DNA from: Geobacter sp.
Lineage (GTDB): Bacteria > Desulfobacterota > Desulfuromonadia > Geobacterales > Geobacteraceae
Length of the DNA: 64,000 nt
Reading direction: 5' to 3'
Assembly: GCA_003490025.1 (NCBI GenBank)
Contig: DNJC01000018.1
Coordinates: forward strand, 2,271-66,270
Shown: piece by piece, positions 42,808 through 54,600 of the stretch
How the letters are laid out: every line of letters begins with the position of its first letter
Position numbering within the stretch: the stretch's first letter is position 1
Made by a program: the position numbers and the translations under genes
The notes under the pieces: model-generated
Databases searched by the model: none
Seen by the model: only the letters and a program-made list of their open reading frames with translations
Told to the model about the DNA's origin: nothing

Positions 42808-44172
42808 GTGGTGCATCTGGTGAGTGCGGAACGAAAGGGTAAGCTGCTGGAACTTGGTGCCGACCGGTTGGCCGATGCCCTGCTGGAACTGGCAGGTAGG
42901 GATGAGTTTGCAGATGATCTGGTAGAACGGCTGATCGCGACGCCACAGGACAACATCGGCCGCTTCAGGACAAAACTGTCCGCCTTGCAACTGGAGCGAC
43001 CCTTTATCGACTGGAGGCAGTCCTCCGAATTTGCCCGGGAACTGGAAAACCTGCTTGAGGACCTGCGGGCCGGCGTGACCGACCCTCGAACCGGAACCGA
43101 ACTGGTGGCAGCTTTTTATCAGGCTGATTCAGCCATATTGGCGACCTGTGATGATTCCAGCGGACAAATAGGTGATCTGTTCCGATATGATGCCAGGCAT
43201 CTCTTTGTTGCCTATGCTGCGCGCTGCGCAGATAAACAATGGCTGGGAGATCTCGTCTTCAAGGTGATCCAGTGCGATGATTACGGCGTTCGGGATGTGC
43301 TGATTGGCTGCGCACGGGATTATCTGACCGAACCGGTTATGCGCGTCATGGTGGCACGGTTGCAGGAACTGGCCGCGGAGGAACCCGATGAGTTCCGGAA
43401 GCGCCACTGGTTCCATAACGTCGAATCTCTTGCCCGGCAACTTAAGGACGCCCCCCTGTTTGAAGCGGCGCGGTTGGCCTCATGGGGGAGTCTCTCGACC
43501 GCAGCATGTGTGGATATTGCCCGTGTTTATCTGGAGTGCGGCCACGAACCGACCGCGTTAACTTGGCTGGAAAAGATCCCGGCAGCGGATACCTTCATGG
43601 TGGCTGAAAGAGATGGCCTGCTGCTTGAGATCTACGGCCGTTTAGGAAACCTGGCAAAACGGAACCAGGCCGCGTGGCGCATCTTCCGTCGCAGTCGCAA
43701 CGCCGCGACCCTTGCGCTCCTGCTGGAGGTGATCGGCCAAAACAAAAAGGATGATGTGCTCGCTGGAGAGATCGGTGCCATTCTTGAGGCGACCATGTTT
43801 TCTCCGGGGGACGCCGATTTTCTCGTCGAAATGGAGAGGTGGGAGGCAGCGGAAACGTATGTAATGAACCTTGCCGACCAGATCAATGGCGATTTCTACG
43901 GCAGTCTGCTCCCCCTGGCCGAAGCGATGGAGCAAGACGGGCGACCTCTGTGCGCCTCCGTAGTTTATCGGGCGCTTCTCGACTCGATCCTGCGCCGGGG
44001 GCATACCAAAAGCTACCCACACGGGGTTCGCTATCTACGTAAGTTGGAGCGACTCGCCCAGGCAGTCGCCGACTGGCGCAACATAGCACTACACAATGTT
44101 TACCTGCAGGGGATCAAGCTCAATCACGGCAGAAAAAGCAGCTTCTGGTCCCGATATGGGGGTAAAGGTTGA
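42808..44172 (+). CDS. DUF6880-like hypothetical protein
   Basis: A 454-residue soluble, mostly helical protein. GTG at 42808 follows TGAGGAACC; an ATG at 42772 is a less typical start (would begin MRESCTCWS). It resembles DUF6880 proteins: a helical N-terminus, repeated helical hairpins (WLEKIPAADTFM, EIYGRLGNLAKRNQ) and the near-C-terminal YPHGVRYLRKLERLAQAV. Function is unknown. It is the last gene in the Fic-led group. Confidence 0.65.
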   Translation: MVHLVSAERKGKLLELGADRLADALLELAGRDEFADDLVERLIATPQDNIGRFRTKLSALQLERPFIDWRQSSEFARELENLLEDLRAGVTDPRTGTELVAAFYQADSAILATCDDSSGQIGDLFRYDARHLFVAYAARCADKQWLGDLVFKVIQCDDYGVRDVLIGCARDYLTEPVMRVMVARLQELAAEEPDEFRKRHWFHNVESLARQLKDAPLFEAARLASWGSLSTAACVDIARVYLECGHEPTALTWLEKIPAADTFMVAERDGLLLEIYGRLGNLAKRNQAAWRIFRRSRNAATLALLLEVIGQNKKDDVLAGEIGAILEATMFSPGDADFLVEMERWEAAETYVMNLADQINGDFYGSLLPLAEAMEQDGRPLCASVVYRALLDSILRRGHTKSYPHGVRYLRKLERLAQAVADWRNIALHNVYLQGIKLNHGRKSSFWSRYGGKG

Positions 44173-44264
44173 TCGGTGGCAGAAAGATGTTGGCAACCGT
44201 GTCCTGTCGCATAGGGCTTCGCTGTTCGCAAGGGAACTGGGACTGACGGAGTAGTTGCTGATAG

Positions 44265-44294
44265 GGGAACTAGCAATAGCTGATCCCTTTTTTT
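44265..44294 (+). terminator. probable intrinsic terminator after the DUF6880-like gene
   Basis: GGG...AGC pairs with GCT...CCC around an AATA loop, with two small mismatches, followed by seven T. The 3' arm AGCTGATCCC is the same as in the terminator at 59468-59502. Confidence 0.55.
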
Positions 44295-44347
44295 GTCCTG
44301 CGGCACTCATGCAACCTCGATTCATTTCCCGGTGAAAAAAGCGCCAG

Positions 44348-44383
44348 TTGAGTTTACGTACGAGGTATGGTAATACGTACGTA
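44348..44383 (+). promoter_or_regulatory. promoter and palindromic operator of the toxin-antitoxin pair
   Basis: TTGAGT (44348-44353), 17 bases and TAATAC (44371-44376) make a candidate promoter. TACGTACG (44355-44362) and TACGTACGTA (44374-44383) lie in the spacer and over the -10. Both half-sites are themselves palindromic, as expected for an antitoxin-dimer operator. GGAGGTG then precedes the antitoxin start. Confidence 0.7.
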
Positions 44384-44396
44384 GTGGAGGTGTCCT

Positions 44397-44642
44397 ATGC
44401 AAGCTAAGCTTACCCTCAGTCTCGAAAAGGATGTTATTGAACACGCGAAAGAATTTTCCCGTCGACAGCACAAGAGTCTGTCGAAGCTGGTTGAAAATTA
44501 CCTGCGCCAGATAAGTTCGCCGGCCTCTGACGAGGAGGTTATTACCCCGCTGGTATCAGACTTGTCCGGGGTTATCATGCCCAAAGCTGCCGACAAGATA
44601 AAATCGGAGTATGCCAACTACTTGGCCGAGAAATACCGGTGA
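44397..44642 (+). CDS. DUF6364-like antitoxin
   Basis: An 81-residue protein with KLTLSLEKDVIEHAKEFSRR, a ribbon-helix-helix-like N-terminus, then HKSLSKLVENYL; this is the DUF6364 antitoxin pattern. The C-terminal tail (PKAADKIKSEYANYLAEKYR) would embrace the toxin. It overlaps the toxin gene by 4 bases (GTGA). GGAGG is upstream. Confidence 0.82.
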   Translation: MQAKLTLSLEKDVIEHAKEFSRRQHKSLSKLVENYLRQISSPASDEEVITPLVSDLSGVIMPKAADKIKSEYANYLAEKYR

Positions 44643-45058
44643 TTACCGTTTTCATTGACACAGACATCATTCTCGACCTTCTGACTAAGCGTGAGCCGTT
44701 TTACCCGCACGCTGCACGTCTCTTTTCACGGGTTGAGACAAAAAAGCTGAAGGCCTGTGTCTCATCCCTTATCTTCGCAAATCTTTTTTACATTCTTAGA
44801 AAAGAAACGTCAGCACCAACGGCCATCGCGATTCTGAAGAAACTGCGTCAGCTGGTGACTGTACTCCCGGTGGACGATAAAATCATCGCTCAATCACTGG
44901 ATTCCGGATTCAGCGACTTCGAAGATGCCATCCAGTATCACACAGCGCTTAGTAAAGGCATCAACTATCTCCTCACACGCAATGTCAAGGATTACCGCAA
45001 GCCCGTAATTACCGTCTGCACGGCAGAAGAGTTCCTAGCGAGTGTTTCTCTGTCCTGA
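44639..45058 (+). CDS. PIN-domain toxin (VapC-like)
   Basis: A 139-residue protein that begins with the PIN hallmark VFIDTDIILDLL (first metal-binding Asp) and contains SGFSDFEDAIQYHTA and later TRNVKDY, which supply the other acidic residues. The family cuts RNA and is held in check by the upstream antitoxin. It starts at GTG 44639. Confidence 0.85.
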   Translation: MITVFIDTDIILDLLTKREPFYPHAARLFSRVETKKLKACVSSLIFANLFYILRKETSAPTAIAILKKLRQLVTVLPVDDKIIAQSLDSGFSDFEDAIQYHTALSKGINYLLTRNVKDYRKPVITVCTAEEFLASVSLS

Positions 45059-45673
45059 TTCCAGGAAAAACAGGTACCCTAGTTCCCAAAGAAACTTATA
45101 TTCTTATACGTGTCCCCTTAGCTCGCTTAGCTCCTTAGCTCGAAGATCCGATTTCCCCTGCTCAGTCCACCAGCGTTTACCGCAATGACCTGAATTCCCT
45201 CTGTTCGACGTGCCCGTCATATACGGCAGCTATGTGGCATATGGTGGATTCGGTTGCCGATTTCTCCTTCGCCCTTACTCGCCCCTTTCCGCTTATGCCT
45301 TCAATATCAACCTGTTGCGAACTCTGATTCGCAGGCATGTCATGGCACTATAGTTGTAATGGCTATCCTGAAGCTTTGTTTGAAGATCTGAACGGAACAA
45401 GGTGGCTCCAGTGAGACTACCTCGGCTGGACTTTGCCCGGGATTAATATGCCTGGCTATAAACCCGATAACAGCGTAAGGTTGCAGGACTGAGCCGCCAG
45501 CCACATCATATCTCGTACTCGTTCGAACTCCCTCTCCTTTTATCATCTCCATCCACTTCTCTTCGACTCCTCTGGAACAGTCCTCACAGTTCCTTTCCGA
45601 GTGCTACCTTCAGGTGGAATTCTTCACCGGGGCAGTCTGCTCGGACTTCGCAGGTTCAGTAAAAGGACAAATA
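45059..45673. other. gap of about 615 bases without a recognised gene
   Basis: There is a TTAGCTC tandem repeat at 45118-45143, then about 400 bases of composition unlike the flanking genes. A 70-codon minus-strand frame (45340-45552) exists but without known homology. The last 140 bases before the glucan synthase are pyrimidine-rich. It could be the decayed edge of a mobile element; no terminal repeats were found. Confidence 0.4.
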
Positions 45674-48600
45674 GTGGACGTCGGCATTCTCATAAGTTAC
45701 TTCGCAAAACAGGATGAAGCTCGCAAAGCCCTCGGAATGCTGAGGCAGTTGAGGCTGGGCCGCACCGCCTTGGTGCACAGGGGGACGGATGGAGAGATCC
45801 GGATCGAAGATCCGCTCCCCTGGCGCCGCCTCCTCGGGGTCGCCCTGGCGGCCATCGCGTGCGCGGGAATCGGCGCGCTTGCCGCTTTGCTCCTGAACGG
45901 GCAGAAGCCTTTTGCGGCCGGGGGCGTTTCGGCCTACCTGGCGCTCCCCCTGACAACGGCCGCAATCGGCGCCCTGGCTGCGCTGGCATGGCTGCGCAGC
46001 TCCAGGTTCCGCGTCGAGCCGGGGATCTTGCGCGACCATGCCCGCTGGCTCATGTCCGGGGAATCCGCCCTGATCCTCCAGGCGCCGGTCGACTCTTTGC
46101 AGGGTCCGGTGGCTCTGCTGCGGGAAAGCGGCGACATCCCTCCGGCGCTCTTCGTGATGCACCCCAGGTACGAGTGGCGGGCGGAATCGCGGGGAACGGC
46201 GGTGAAACTCGCCCCGACGGAGATCCGGGAACATGCCCAGCGTCATGCCAGGGAGCAGCAGGTGGACCCCGCTCCCGAGCCGACGACCGAACTGCTCAAG
46301 CGTCTCAGGCAGTCCCGTCAATGGATCCGCCGGGTCTGCGCCGATCTCACCGCTGCCAGCCGCCTGGAGCAGAAAGCCACGCCGGCCGCCGACTGGATAC
46401 TCGATAACGAGTACATCCTGGAGGGAAACGCCCGCGATGTCCTGCTGAACCTCCCCCGGCGCTTTTACCGGGAGCTTCCCGCCCTCGCCACCGATCCCCA
46501 TCGGGGGCTGCCGTGCATCTACGGTCTGGCCAAGAATCTCGTCTCCCATACCGAACTGCGCCTGGACCGGGAGAATATCCAGGACTTCATCGAGTCGTAC
46601 CAGTCCGTGCGCATGCTTTCCATCGGAGAGCTCTGGGCGATTCCCCAGATGCTGCGCATAGCACTCATCGAAAGCATCCAGAGCCTTGCCATCACGGCCC
46701 TGGCCGACCTGCGCGAACGCCAGCTGGCCGAGTTCTGGGCCAACCGCCTGATCGCCGCCAACCGCCGCGATTCCAACCAGTTCTTCACCATCCTGGCGGA
46801 ACTCGCCAAGGCGGAACCGACGCCTACCCCCTATTTCGGCACCCAGCTGGTGGGCCTCCTTTACGACGAGGCTGCCGCCTTGGCCCCGGTCCAGAGCTGG
46901 CTGGAACGCGCGTTCAAGATCCCCGTGCACGACCTCAATCTGCGCGAGCAGAACCGGCAAACCAGGGAGCAGCTTTCCTGCGGCAACGCCTTCACCAGCC
47001 TGCGCCAGCTTGCCCTTCTGGACTGGCGGGAGACCTTCGAGAAGCTGAGCGCCGTGGAGCAGATCCTGCGCCGGGATCCCGCCGGGGTCTATCCCGGGAT
47101 GGACTTCGCGACCCGCGACCGCTGCCGCCGGACCATAGAGGTCCTCTCCCGCGGCTCGGCTCGCTCCGAGGTCGAGGTCGCCGAGCAGGCCGTAAAGCTT
47201 GCGGAAACGTCCCGGCGCGATTCGGCCGGCGACGAGAGGCTGAGTCACGTCGGTTCATGGCTCGACGGGGAGGGAAGGGCCCAGCTGGCCCGGCTCATCT
47301 CATGCCGGGAAGCGCGCAGGTACCGTGCCCTGGAATGGATCTATCGCCACCACGCCGCCGCCTATGCGCTGTGGATCGGCGGCCTGAGCGCGCTGTTCGT
47401 CGGGACGCTCCTTGGCGCCGCCCTGGCCACCGGTTCTGGCCCGAAAGGGTTCTCGCCCCCCGTCTTTTTCGCCCTGGCGCTCCTCCTCTTGATCCCGGCC
47501 AGCCAGCTGGCGATCGAGGTGGTCAATTACCTGGTAACGCGGCTGCTGCCGCCCCGCCCCTTGCCCAAAATGGATTTCGAGGATGCGGGAATTCCCGACG
47601 CCTTCCGCACCCTGGTGGTCGTGCCGATGATGCTGTCGAACGCGCAGACGGTGCGCGCCGAGGTGGAGAAGCTGGAGATCCGCTACCTGGCCAACAAGGA
47701 AGAGAATCTCCTCTTCAGCCTGTTCAGCGATTACTCCGACGCTTCTACGCTTTCGCGTGAGGATGACCAGGAGCTGCTGCAGATCGCGACCGCAGCCCTC
47801 ACCGAACTCAACGAGCGCCACGCAGGCGAGCGGTTTTTCCTGTTTCACCGGGAGCGCACCTGGAGTCAAAGCGAGCAGAAATTCATCGGCTGGGAGCGCA
47901 AACGCGGCAAGCTCGAGGAGCTGAACGGCCTGATCGACGGCACGCGGCTCGATGACGCGCCACGCCTGGTCTACGTAGGGAGCGCGGAGCGTCTTGCCGA
48001 CATCCGCTTCGTCATCACCCTGGACAGCGACACGCAGTTGCCGCACGCCTCGGCCCGCAGGATGGTCGAGACCCTGGCGCACCCCCTGAACCGCCCCCGC
48101 TTCGATGCGGCGGGCCGCATCAGCGGCGGCTACACCATCATCCAGCCGCGGGTGAGCCCGACCCTGTCGAGCACGAACGTCTCCACCTTCAGCCGTCTCT
48201 TCGCCGACGCGGTCGGTATCGACCCCTACACCCAGGCGGTCTCCGACGTCTACCAGGACTTAAGCGGCGAAGGGTCGTACCACGGCAAGGGGATCTACGA
48301 TGTCCGCGCCTTCAGTCGCGTGCTGTCGGGACGCTTCCCTGAAGCGTGGGTGCTGAGCCACGACCTGATCGAAGGGGCCTACGTCCGGGTGGGGCTGGCC
48401 AGTGACATCGAACTCTTCGACGAGTTCCCCCAGGGGTACCAGAGCTACAGCAGCCGGGCCCACCGCTGGATTCGCGGCGACTGGCAGATCGCGGGGTGGA
48501 TTCTCCCGCGCGTCCCTACTCCCTCCGGCGGCAAGGAGCCGAACCCGCTCTCCATGCTGAACCGGTGGAAGATCCTCGACAACCTGCGCAGAAGCCTCCT

Positions 48601-51600
48601 GCCCGCCGCGAGCCTGGGGCTCCTGATCGCCTCCTGGCTCGTTTCCCCGACTATGGGAGCCCTCGCCTCGCTGGCGGTCGGCATGCAGCTACTCTTCCAC
48701 CCCCTGGCGCAGCCTTTCACCATGGCGACCACCCGCAAGGGGTTGAGGCACTTCGCCCTGTCCAAGGTGCTGCACGACCTGTCGCGGGCGTCCGCCGACG
48801 CGGCGCTCTTGCCCCACCAGGCTGCAGTGGCCCTCGACGCCATCGCCCGGGTCTGCTACCGCCGCCTGGTCTCGCGGCGCGGACTTCTGGAGTGGACCGC
48901 CCAGGCGACCCACTGGAGCGCCTCCCGCCGGCAACCGCGCTTCGTCGGGACCCTGGCGCTCGGGAGCCTCTTCAGCGTCATGGTGGGAGTGGCGATCTGG
49001 CGCGTCATGCCGGCGAGCCTGCCGCAGGCTCTCCCCTGGCTCGTTTTGTGGCTCCTCTCCCCGCTCCTCGGCTGGCTCCTGAACCTGCGCCCGGTCGAAA
49101 CGATGCAGGCGGCGCCGCTGCCGGCGGCCGACCGCCTGTTCCTGAGGCTCGTCGCCCGCCGAACCTGGCGCTACTTCTCCGCCTTCGTGAGCGCCGACAC
49201 CTCGTGGCTTCCGCCCGACAACTACCAGGTCTCACACCTGAACAGCCTGGCCATGCGGACCAGCCCGACCAACATCGGCCTCTGGATGTCGAGCGTGCTG
49301 GGCGCCCGCGATTGCGGGTACCTGACCCTCAACCAGGCCGTCGACGCCCTGAGCCGCACCATGGAAACCATCGGGCGCCTCGAGTTCCACCGGGGGCATC
49401 TGCTGAACTGGTACGACATCGGGACCCTGGCCCCTTTGGAGCCCCGCTACGTCTCCGGCGTCGACAGCGGCAACCTGCTGGGCGCCCTGGTGGCGCTGGA
49501 GCAGGGGCTTGAGGAGCTGCTGCACTTCCCGCTCATGGACGGCGCGGCCTTCGCCGGCTTCCACGACACCGGGAGCATCCTGAAACAGGTGGTAGGGCAG
49601 GAGCGCCTGGGGGGCTTCGACAGCCGGATCCTGGACGGGTTCCTGAAGAAGTGGGAAGCCCCGCCGGAGCGGATCGTCGAGCAACTGCGCCTTTTGCGCG
49701 GCATGAAGGGAAGCTTCAGGGTGCCCCTGGTTCCGGGGGGAGCGCCCTCCTGGGCCGGGGAGATGGAAGGGCAGGTGGAGGCATGGATATCGCTGGCGGA
49801 CCGCTATCTCGGCTGGATCGAGATCCTGGCCGAGAAAACCGAAACGGAGCTGGCCCCGCTGGGGCAGGCGGCGCTAAGCGCCATCCGGCAGGACCTGACT
49901 ATAGCCCCATCGCTGACGGAGCTGGCCCAAGGCCGGAGCGAGTCGATCCGCATACTCAAGGAGATCCGAACTGCGTCTCCACAGGATTCCTCGCCGCTTG
50001 CCGCCTGGCTCGACCGCGTGCTGGACGCGCACGCCACGGCGCAGTGGCTCTCGGGCGAGACCCTTGGGGCGCTGGAGTTCCTGGCCGGCCGGGTCCGGGA
50101 ACTCTCGGCCGGGATGGACATGGCCTTTCTCTACGACCGCAAGCGCAAACTGTTCGCCATCGGCTACAACGTCTCCTCCGACCGCATGGACGGCTCCTGC
50201 TACGATCTCCTGGCCAGCGAGGCGCGGCTGGGGAGTTTCGTCGCCATCGCCCGCGGCGAGGTCCCTTTGGAGCACTGGTTCTCCATGGGACGCCCCTACG
50301 GGGCCATCGGCCGGCAGCGGGTGCTCCTGAGCTGGACCGGGACCATGTTCGAATACCTGATGCCGCTTTTGTTCCAGCGCTCCTACGGCAATTCGCTTTT
50401 GGACAAGGCCGCCAGGGAAGCGGTGGCGATCCAGATCGCCTACGGCCGCACGCACCGTGTGCCGTGGGGCATCTCCGAGTCCGCCTTCGCCGACCAGGAC
50501 CTCCACAAGAACTACCAGTACAAGGCGTTCGGCGTTCCGGCCCTGGGGCTTAAGCGCGGGCTGGACGAAAAGATCGTGGTCGCTCCCTATGCGACCCTCC
50601 TGGCGCTCCCCGTGGCGCCGGGCGAGAGCGTGGAGAACCTGAAGCGGCTGGCCGAGCTGGGGATGCTGGGCGATTTCGGCTTTTACGAGTCGATGGACTT
50701 CAGCCGGCGGGCGCAGCGCGACGTCGCGAGCGGGGCTCTCAAGCGCGGCGTGATCGTCGAGGCGTACATGGCCCATCACCAGGGGATGGCGTTCCTCGCG
50801 CTGACCAACTTCCTCCAGGGCGACCCGTTCCCGCGCCGCTTCCACGGCGACGCGCGCGTGCGCGCCTTCGAGGCCCTGCTCCAGGAGCGCATCCCGGTCC
50901 TGCCCCCGCTGCACCTGATCTCGACGCGGCAGGGCGAACCCGCGCTTCTCGGCGTGGACCTGGTGGCGCCGGCGGGAACGACCTTCACCACGCCCCATAC
51001 CGATTCTCCCAAGAGCCTGCTGCTCGACAACGGCCGCTACGGCCTGATGCTCACCAACAGCGGGGGGGGCTACAGTCAATGGGCGGGCCAGGAGCTTACC
51101 CGCTGGCGCTCGGACCGGACCTGCGACAGCCGGGGGACCTTCTGCTACCTGCACGAGGCCGACCCGGAGCGCGTCTGGTCCAGCACCTATCACCCGGTCG
51201 GCGGCAAGCCCGAAGGGTATTCGGTGGAGTTCGCCCTGGAACGGGCCGTATTCCGCCGCACCGACAACGGCATCCAGACCGAGACGGAGGTCATCGTCTC
51301 GCCGGAAGACGACGTGGAGGTGCGCCGGGTCACCCTGATCAACCGCTCAGCCCACACCCGCAGACTCGACCTCACGAGCTACGTGGAACTCTCCATGGCG
51401 CCCCACAACGCGGACCGCGCGCACCCGGCCTTCAACAAGCTGTTCATCCAGACCGAGGCGGTGCCCGACCAGGAAGCGCTCATCGCCTACCGTCGGGCGC
51501 GCAGCGAAAACGACCCGCCGCTGTACGTGGCGCACCGCCTGACCTTCGAGGCAGGCCGCGACGCCGCCCCAAGCGAGAAGCCGTGGCAGTTCGAAACCGA

Positions 51601-54600
51601 CCGGGGACGCTTCATCGGCCGCGGCCGAACCCTCGCCAATCCGATGGGAGCGGCCAGGAAGCTCGGCAACAGCGAGGGATTCGTCCTCGACCCGATCCTG
51701 AGCCTCAGACACAGCCTCACCCTGGCGCCGGGTGAGCGCGCCACCGTTTCCCTGGTACTCGCCGCCGCGGCGACACGCCAGGAGGTCCTGCTGTTGATGG
51801 ACAAGTACAGCGACCCCCACGCGACCGAGCGGGCCATGGATTTCGCCTGGAGCTCGTCCCAGCACGAGCTGCAGATGCTGCGCATCCAGCCCGACGAAGC
51901 GCGCCGGTTCCAGCAGCTGGCAAGCCACCTGCTCTTTCCCAATCGCCTGCTGCGCGCGCCCGCCGAACGCCTGGAAGAAAACCGCAAGGGGCAGGCGGGG
52001 TTGTGGCCCTACGCCATTTCGGGGGACCTCCCCATCGCCCTGGTCACCGTCGGCGAGGCCCGGGAACTCGGCCTGGTCCGCCAGCTGCTCCAGGCCCACA
52101 CCTACTGGCGCAGGCACGGCCTCTCCACCGACCTGGTCATCCTGAACGAGGAGGGGGGGAGCTACGAGCGCCCGCTCCAGGAACGGCTGGAACAGCTGAT
52201 CCAGAACCACGCCCTTTCCGCCGCCTCCGACCGGCCGGGGGGGATCTTCCTGAAAAGCGCGGCGCAGATACCGGAGGAAGACCAGAGGCTTCTGAAGGCG
52301 GCGGCCGGCGTGGTGCTGGTGGCGGCACGCGGCACGCTCCCCCAACAGCTGGGGGTTCCGGTGGAGGCCCCGGAGCTGTCGGAAAAGCTCCCCAGGAAAC
52401 GCGCTCCCCGGGAGCCCTCAGCTCCGCTTCCCTTCATGGAGCTGAACTACTTCAACAGCCTCGGGGGCTTCACCCCCGACGGCCGCGAATATGCGATCTA
52501 TCTCGGCCCCGGCGACAACACCCCGGCGCCCTGGGTGAACGTCATGGCAAACCCTTCCTTCGGCACCCTGGTGAGCGAAACGGGCTCCGGCTTCACCTGG
52601 TACGGCAACAGCCAGCGCAACAGGCTGACCGGCTGGTCGAACGACCCGGTGCTGGACCCCGCGACGGAGGCCCTCTACATCCGCGACGAGGAGAGCGGCG
52701 TCTTCTGGTCGCCGACCGCGGCGCCGATCCGCGAGGAAAGCGCCTACCGGGCCCGGCACGGGGCGGGGTACACCGTCTTCGAGCACAACAGTAACGGCAT
52801 CGAGCAGGAGCTGACCGTCTTCGTCCCCGTGAACGAGAGCGGCGGGGAGCCGGTCAAACTGCAGCGGCTGCGGCTCAAGAACGCCTCCTCCAGGAGCCGC
52901 AGGCTCTCGGTCACCTACTACGTCGAGCTGACCCTCGGCGAGAACCGCGAGACCTCCCAGATGCACGTCGTCACCGGCTGGGACCAGGAATCGCACGCGC
53001 TTTTGGCGCGAAACCGCTACCACCCCGAGTACGCGGAGCGGGTCGCCTTCGCCTCCATCACCCCCGAGGCCGATTCGTACGGCGGCGACCGCACCGCCTT
53101 CATCGGCAGGAACCGCGGGCTTGCCAACCCGGCGGCCATGGAGCTGACCCGGCTGTCGCAACGGACCGGGGCGGGGCTCGACCCGTGCGCGGTGCTCCGG
53201 GTCACCCTGGAACTCGCTCCGGGCGAGCGGCGCGACATCTCCTGCCTGCTGGGGCAGGCCGAGAACGCGGAAAAGGCCCGGGAGCTGGTGCTCCGCTTGA
53301 CGCAGGAACAGGCGCTGGAGGATGCGCTGGAAGAGACCAGGCAGTGGTGGGATGCGCTGTTGGGGACGATCGAGGTGCGCACCCCGGAACTGGCCGCCGA
53401 TCTGCTGATCAACCGCTGGCTCCAGTACCAGTCGCTGAGCTGCCGCATCTGGGGGCGCTCCGCCTTCTACCAGTCGGGCGGCGCCTTCGGCTTCCGCGAC
53501 CAGCTGCAGGACGTCATGGCCTTTCTCTACTCCAGGCCGGAACTGGCGCGCGAACAGATCCTCCTGGCGGCCAGCCGGCAATTCAAGGAGGGGGATGTCC
53601 AGCACTGGTGGCACGAACCCGCCGGCGCCGGGATCCGTTCGCGCATTTCCGACGACCTCCTGTGGCTCCCTTACGTGGTGGCTCAATACGTGCGGACCAC
53701 CGGGGATCTGGACATCCTGCAGGTGGAGGTCCCGTTCCTCAGCGCGCCGGAGCTTGCGGACGACCAGCACGAGGTGTTCTCCGCGCCGGAAGTGACCCAT
53801 GAGCGCGCCACGCTCTTCGAGCACTGCGCCCGCGCGGTCAGCCGGGGCCTGACGGTCGGTCCGCACGGCCTTCCCCTGATGGGGACCGGGGACTGGAACG
53901 ACGGGATGAACCTGGTGGGAGCCGGGGGGAGGGGTGAGAGCGTATGGCTCGCCTGGTTTCTGTGCGATTGCCTGCTAGGGATGGCGGAACTCTCCCACCT
54001 CCTGCAGCGGCCCGAGCTGGTCCAGGGCTATCGGGAGGAGAGGGCCTCCCTGGTCGAGCGCGTGGAGAGGGCCGGCTGGGACGGGGAGTGGTATCTGCGT
54101 GGGACCTTCGACGACGGCACCACGCTCGGATCCGCGGCCAACGCGGAGGCGAGGATCGATTCGCTGCCGCAATCGTGGGCGTGGCTGTCCGGCGCCGCCG
54201 ACCGGGAGCGCGCGGCAAAGGCCCTCGAGTCGGCCTGGGAGCACCTGGTCCGCGAGGATGAAGGGATGGTGCTCCTCTTCGAGCCCCCCTTCGATCAATC
54301 GGAACCCTCGCCAGGCTACATCAAGGGGTATCCCCCAGGCGTGCGGGAAAACGGCGGCCAGTACACCCACGCCTCGCTCTGGATGGCGATGGCCATGGCC
54401 CGCAAGGGGGAGGGAAACCGCGCGGCGCAGCTTCTGCGCATGCTCAACCCGATAGAGCACGCCCGCGATGCGCAAGCGGTCTGGCGCTACGGGGTGGAAC
54501 CGTACGTGGTCGCGGCCGACGTCTACCGGTTGCCCGGCCGGGTAGGGCAGGGGGGATGGTCCTGGTACACCGGTTCGGCGGCCTGGATGTACCGGGCCTG

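Noticed and set aside
45340..45552. 70-codon minus-strand gene
   Set aside because: No ribosome site or family was recognised, so it was not listed as a gene.
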